A DNA stretch of 64,000 bases from assembly GCA_016713325.1 (NCBI GenBank), contig JADJPJ010000002.1, forward strand, positions 186,001 to 250,000, in the 5' to 3' direction. The notes under the pieces are model-generated. The model searched no databases. It saw only the letters and a program-made list of their open reading frames with translations, and was not told the origin of the DNA. This DNA comes from Candidatus Flexifilum affinis (GTDB taxonomy: Bacteria; Chloroflexota; Anaerolineae; Aggregatilineales; Phototrophicaceae). Made by a program: the position numbers and the translations under genes. Below are positions 60,956 to 64,000 of the stretch, in pieces (the first letter of the stretch is position 1; the number at the start of each line of letters is the position of its first letter).

Positions 60956-61130
60956 ATTCGTGAATCTGTCTGACGAAATTCACCCGAATCAAGTGATAAA
61001 TGTCATATGCATTGATGAGTAGCCAAAAAGTCCCAAATCCTTAACTATTCATCTATGGTTTAGGGGGTACTTTGAAGACATCGAAGCAATACAAACTGAC
61101 CTGAATTAAGGTGAAACGGAGCAGATGACA
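60956..61130 (+). promoter_or_regulatory. Leader of archaellin gene 2: ATTCGTGAAT motif and conserved SD hairpin
   Basis: ATTCGTGAAT at 60956-60965, an A/T-rich promoter-like stretch around 61040-61060, then the ACCT-N6-AGGT stem-loop (61099-61112) and GAAACGGAGCAG six bases before the ATG. The block from about 61078 to 61122 is a duplicate of the arlB1 leader. The two hairpin loops differ (GCATCT and GAATTA) while the stems are identical, consistent with selection on structure. Confidence 0.5.
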
Positions 61131-61694
61131 ATGAACGCCAAGTTGCACAAGAATCAGAGTGGTCAGGCAGCGCTGGAAACCGCAATCATCCTAATTGCCT
61201 TCGTCGTAGTCGCATCAGTGTTCGCCTTCGCGATCCTCTCCGCTGGTTCCGCCTCAACGGAACGTGGCGAAGAAGCCATCTACGCCGGTCTGGAAAACGT
61301 TCAGTCCTCGATGCAGCTCAAGGGCGCGGTCATCGCCACTGCCGATGCCACTGAGACGACCGCCGTCATCTTCACCGTCTCACCGGTTTCGGGCGGCGAA
61401 CCCCTTAATCTGGATGACACGGCTGCGTCCAACGAAGTCATTATCGCCTATCGTGACAACGGGCAGCAGGACAATGATATGCCCTTCACCGTGACGTGGA
61501 TTGTGCGCGGCGACACCGACGAACTGCTGGAAGAGGGCGAGCTTGCCGAAATCTCCGTCGATACCAGCGCCCTGACCAGCTCGCTTGTGGCCAACACCGC
61601 CTTCACGCTCGAGGTCAAGCCCCCGACCGGCGGCACAATCGTCGTCCACCGCACGACCCCGGCCGCCCTCGAAGCTGTGATGGAACTGCACTAG
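61131..61694 (+). CDS. arlB2: Archaellin (archaeal-type flagellin) 2
   Basis: 187 residues from the ATG at 61131; an ATG two codons earlier is not equivalent to the arlB1 start. The signal peptide and first ~60 residues are nearly identical to arlB1 ('KLHKNQSGQAALETAIIL', with the same Gly11-Gln12 site). The last ~30 residues ('LEVKPPTGGTIVVHRTTPAALE', partial) are also the same, while the central domain differs in length and sequence. Such conserved ends with a variable exposed middle are typical of archaellin paralogues that build one filament. 151 bp upstream of the ArlC/D/E-like gene. Confidence 0.9.
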   Translation: MNAKLHKNQSGQAALETAIILIAFVVVASVFAFAILSAGSASTERGEEAIYAGLENVQSSMQLKGAVIATADATETTAVIFTVSPVSGGEPLNLDDTAASNEVIIAYRDNGQQDNDMPFTVTWIVRGDTDELLEEGELAEISVDTSALTSSLVANTAFTLEVKPPTGGTIVVHRTTPAALEAVMELH

Positions 61695-61845
61695 GCTCAA
61701 CAAAGACTGCACTGAATGGAGCCGGGACGCCTCACGCAACACCTTTCGCGCTGACGGTTGGGGAGTTGTAAAACTCCCCAACCAAATTCTGGAGTAGACC
61801 AGCCCACGGCGGCACAGCAGCACAGACACCAACGGAGACAAGCTC

Positions 61846-62715
61846 GTGAACCTGGATCAGCGCGTTAAGGCAGTAGAACAAGACCTCGATATCCTCAAGG
61901 CGCAGATCCAGACCGTTTTACTGGAGATCCAGGAGTACATCCTCAACAACTCGCACCCCAACCTGCGCGCAAACGAAACTCCCGGGCGCGCCGCCCGTTC
62001 CGTCACTGGCGATCAGCGCAGAGTTGAGCCGGAACTAGAACCGGTCCTTCAGGCCGAACCTTCGCACAAGACCGAACCTTCGCAGAATCATCGCTCGGTC
62101 GAAAACCACAACGGCCATAGCAACGGACTGAAGGAACCCCCGGCGCGGCAAAATGGGTACGCGAACCATCGCAGCGTCGCTCCTGAAAAACTTGCTCCCG
62201 AACCGGACGATTGGCATGATGAACCGGTTGAATACGAGGAGCCGCGATCTCCACGGCGTTCGCCCGCTCCGCAGCAATCTGCGGAGCGGCGCGTTCGCGC
62301 AACCGACCTGGATGCCTGGATCGACCTGGAGAAGTGGGTCGGCCAGAAGGTCCGCGAGGTCGGCATCCGCCGCACGCGTGAACTCGTCAATCTGTATCCC
62401 GGCGAAGAACGCGACCTGCTGCTGCTCTTCCTCAATGTCTACGAAGATGCAGCGGACCGCTACTACTATCCAGAACCGGCCCCGACGGCCTATGAAAGCT
62501 ATCCCGCTCGGCCCAAGTCGGTCCAGCAGTTGACCGCCTTCGCCGAACAGTGGCAGCGCCGCGCCAAGGCCAGCCCGGCCCAGAACGGGAACGGGAACGG
62601 CTACCGCCCCTTTGGCGATCATCAGGAACTGGTTCTGCGACTCATTGCCGACATGCTCAGCTCGGGCGACGAAATGCCCGGCAGCAACGGCAATGGCAAC
62701 GGCGCGCGTCACTAG
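61846..62715 (+). CDS. ArlC/D/E-like cytoplasmic archaellum protein (low-complexity)
   Basis: 289 residues, GTG start at 61846 with ACGGAGAC upstream. Residues 3-35 are a short coiled coil ('LDQRVKAVEQDLDILKAQIQ'). Residues about 40-150 are disordered and rich in Pro, Glu, Asn and His. A compact helical domain at 153-215 reads 'ATDLDAWIDLEKWVGQKVREVGIRRTRELVNLYPGEERDLLLLFLNVYED' (partial), which resembles the C-terminal ArlD/E-type helical module ('..W...LV..VG....LL..Y..'). It lies between the archaellins and ArlG/F, where archaea keep arlC/D/E. Role inferred: a cytosolic adaptor or switch component. Similarity is weak. Confidence 0.6.
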   Translation: MNLDQRVKAVEQDLDILKAQIQTVLLEIQEYILNNSHPNLRANETPGRAARSVTGDQRRVEPELEPVLQAEPSHKTEPSQNHRSVENHNGHSNGLKEPPARQNGYANHRSVAPEKLAPEPDDWHDEPVEYEEPRSPRRSPAPQQSAERRVRATDLDAWIDLEKWVGQKVREVGIRRTRELVNLYPGEERDLLLLFLNVYEDAADRYYYPEPAPTAYESYPARPKSVQQLTAFAEQWQRRAKASPAQNGNGNGYRPFGDHQELVLRLIADMLSSGDEMPGSNGNGNGARH

Positions 62716-62730
62716 CCCTCGGAGCCCATC

Positions 62731-63243
62731 ATGGAAAAGTCGATCACGACCGCGCTCTTCATCGTGGTCAGTATGATCCTGGCTCTCATGCTCTTCAATG
62801 TCGCCTATCCCGCGGTGACTGAAGGCGGCGACGCCGTAGTGAGCATGGCCAACGATGTGGCCGAACGGATGCGCTACGACATCGAGATCATCCACGCCAG
62901 CGCCGAACTCGATGACTCGGGCTGGTGGCAGGACTTCAACGGAAACGGTCAGTTCGACGTCAACGTCTGGGTGAAGAATATCGGCGACGAACGCATCATC
63001 GGGCTCGACCGGGTGGACGTCTTTTTCGGACGCGAAGGCAATTTCGCCCGCATCGCCTACGTCGACGAAGCCTCGGGCAGCTATCCGAACTGGACTGCCA
63101 CGGTCGAGAACGGCGCCGACTGGAACCCGACCGGCACGCTGCGGATCACCATCCGCTACCAGGCGCCGCTCACACGGGGCCGCTACTTTGTCAAAGTTAT
63201 CCTGCCGAATGGGATATCCAGCGAGTATTTCCTGGGGATCTGA
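62731..63243 (+). CDS. arlG: ArlG-like archaellum stator protein
   Basis: 170 residues. A single N-terminal helix ('TTALFIVVSMILALMLFNVA', 6-25) anchors the protein; there is no clear prepilin cleavage site. The exposed domain has 'RMRYDIEIIHASAE' followed by 'NVWVKNIGDERIIGLDRVDVFFGREG', the beta-sandwich pattern of archaeal FlaG/ArlG ('..TLYVKNTG...VDVFVDG'), and closes with 'YFVKVILPNGISSEYF'. Archaeal ArlG with ArlF forms a stator that binds the S-layer. The start ATG is 15 bp after the preceding stop, and the stop is 3 bp before the next ATG, so the genes form an operon. Confidence 0.75.
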   Translation: MEKSITTALFIVVSMILALMLFNVAYPAVTEGGDAVVSMANDVAERMRYDIEIIHASAELDDSGWWQDFNGNGQFDVNVWVKNIGDERIIGLDRVDVFFGREGNFARIAYVDEASGSYPNWTATVENGADWNPTGTLRITIRYQAPLTRGRYFVKVILPNGISSEYFLGI

Positions 63244-63246
63244 ACC

Positions 63247-64000
63247 ATGGAAAACATCCTTGCGGCCATCGTCATCATCTTCATCCTGCTCTTCGGGGCG
63301 CTGACTCTTTCGAACGCCTTCCTCTCGGCGCAAGAGATCGTGGTCGATGCTTCTCGCGACGCGGAGGAGCGCCTCGACGACCAACGCCACATCGCCTTTG
63401 AGCCGGTCAGCCTGACCGTTCGCGATGCCGGGGTAGAGACCGAAGTGCTGGTGCGCAACGTCGGCATGACCAAGCTGGCCGACTACGAGTTGTGGGATGT
63501 CTTCGTCGAATACTACGACAATGCCGTGACGCCGGTCTACCATTCGCTGCGGCTGATCTACGACGACACCGGCGCCGCAGTCAATTCCTGGTCCGTGGGC
63601 GGCCTGTTCATCGACCGCGCGACCAATGCTGCTGAAGTGCATGATCTGGGAGTCTTCAATCCCGGTGAGGAAATCGCCCTGCTGCTCAACATCCTGCCCG
63701 TGGTTGGCGTCGGTCAGAGCATCAACGCCACCGTCTCGGACAGCAGCGGGGTAGTGGTTTCATTGATGGCCGTTCGCGATGCTGCCCCCCAGCTCACGCG
63801 CAATACCGGGTTCAGGATCGCTAACCTGGGCAGCGCGGTCATCACGTCGGACATGCTGCTGGCGACGGATGTGGACAACGATGCTGACGAACTGAACTAC
63901 GCCATCATCACGCCGCCGGGGCAGGGGGCCTTGACCCCTTCCGACAATTTCACACAGGTCGATATCGATGAGGGTGAGGTGACCTACACCCATTCGGGCA
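63247..64000 (+). CDS. arlF: ArlF-like stator protein with C-terminal CSPG/cadherin-like repeat, truncated by window end
   Basis: At least 251 residues; the frame is open at 64000, so the C-terminus is missing. The N-terminal helix ('ILAAIVIIFILLFGALTLSNAF', 4-25) is followed by 'VSLTVRDAGVETEVLVRNVGMTKLADYELWDVFVEY' (about 54-90, partial), an ArlF/FlaF-like beta-sandwich with the 'N-x-G...WDV' pattern. Residues about 181-251 match the chondroitin-sulfate-proteoglycan (CSPG/cadherin-3) repeat: 'NTGFRIANLGSAVITSDMLLATDVDNDADELNYAI' and 'FTQVDIDEGEVTYTHSG' (partial). Archaeal ArlF is usually about 130-200 residues without such an extension. The fusion adds an extracellular binding arm. The remaining arl genes (H, I, J) are expected beyond the edge. 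Confidence 0.75.
   Translation, partial: MENILAAIVIIFILLFGALTLSNAFLSAQEIVVDASRDAEERLDDQRHIAFEPVSLTVRDAGVETEVLVRNVGMTKLADYELWDVFVEYYDNAVTPVYHSLRLIYDDTGAAVNSWSVGGLFIDRATNAAEVHDLGVFNPGEEIALLLNILPVVGVGQSINATVSDSSGVVVSLMAVRDAAPQLTRNTGFRIANLGSAVITSDMLLATDVDNDADELNYAIITPPGQGALTPSDNFTQVDIDEGEVTYTHSG

Noticed and set aside
59398..61694. Archaellin-like genes as type IV pilins
   Set aside because: The N-terminus fits both, but the shared 'LEVKPPTGGT' C-terminus, paralogue pair and following ArlG/F-like genes fit archaellins better.

Overview
The window is about 64 kb of GC-rich bacterial DNA, most likely from a Chloroflexota genome (Anaerolineae/Caldilineae-like). This placement is inference. It rests on Tat-secreted DUF1800/DUF1501 proteins, F420-type oxidoreductases, cyanophycin genes, a giant cyclic-glucan synthase, GTAG-headed REP repeats with a RAYT transposase, and an archaellum-type gene cluster at the right edge. 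No rRNA or tRNA gene was recognised.

Layout. 0-2.6 kb (+): end of a repetitive surface-type protein, a transthyretin-like-domain protein and a coupled small ORF. 2.6-9.8 kb (-): an export/electron-transfer block (Tat-exported DUF362 protein, pentaheme cytochrome, beta-propeller cytochrome, FG-GAP protein with a C-terminal cytochrome c). 9.9-13.4 kb: divergent cyanophycin synthetase (damaged) and cyanophycinase. 13.6-16.4 kb: trehalose-synthase-like amylase and an F420-type oxidoreductase, both interrupted. 16.4-25.4 kb: stress and redox genes (ChaB, DUF2231-Rieske, SDR, two DUF892 ferritin-like proteins, DUF421, Cys-rich copper protein, dehydrogenase, CgeB-like glycosyltransferase, USP). 25.4-34 kb: an NdvB-type cyclic beta-1,2-glucan synthase of about 2,860 residues, split by one frameshift. 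34-39 kb: DJ-1/PfpI protein, Cu/Zn SOD, PPOX protein, and a GH88-SDR-IolB uronate operon. 39.4-43.2 kb: acetyltransferase and a response regulator/histidine kinase/lipoprotein operon. 43.2-44.6 kb: a RAYT transposase surrounded by BIME-like REP pairs. 44.6-52.2 kb: glycosyltransferase, an orphan protein, the DUF1800/DUF1501 pair, a secreted protein and a membrane protein. 52.7-59.1 kb: NarL-type two-component pair, small stress proteins (GlsB/YeaQ-like, YtxH, CsbD), aldo-keto reductase and a class-I amidotransferase. 59.2-64 kb (+): two archaellins, a coiled-coil ArlC/D/E-like protein, and ArlG- and ArlF-like proteins. The last is fused to a CSPG/cadherin-like repeat and runs off the window.

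The most striking system is the archaellum-type cluster in a bacterial context. It has duplicated archaellin genes with a shared leader hairpin and candidate operator motifs, and an ArlF-like stator carrying an adhesin-type repeat. The second is the RAYT/REP locus, where two REP types with 5' GTAG tetranucleotides are paired head to head. A caution for every reader: at least five conserved genes carry short deletions or frameshifts, and two low-complexity tracts look corrupted. Base-level errors, or genuine decay, must be resolved before those genes are called functional or dead.
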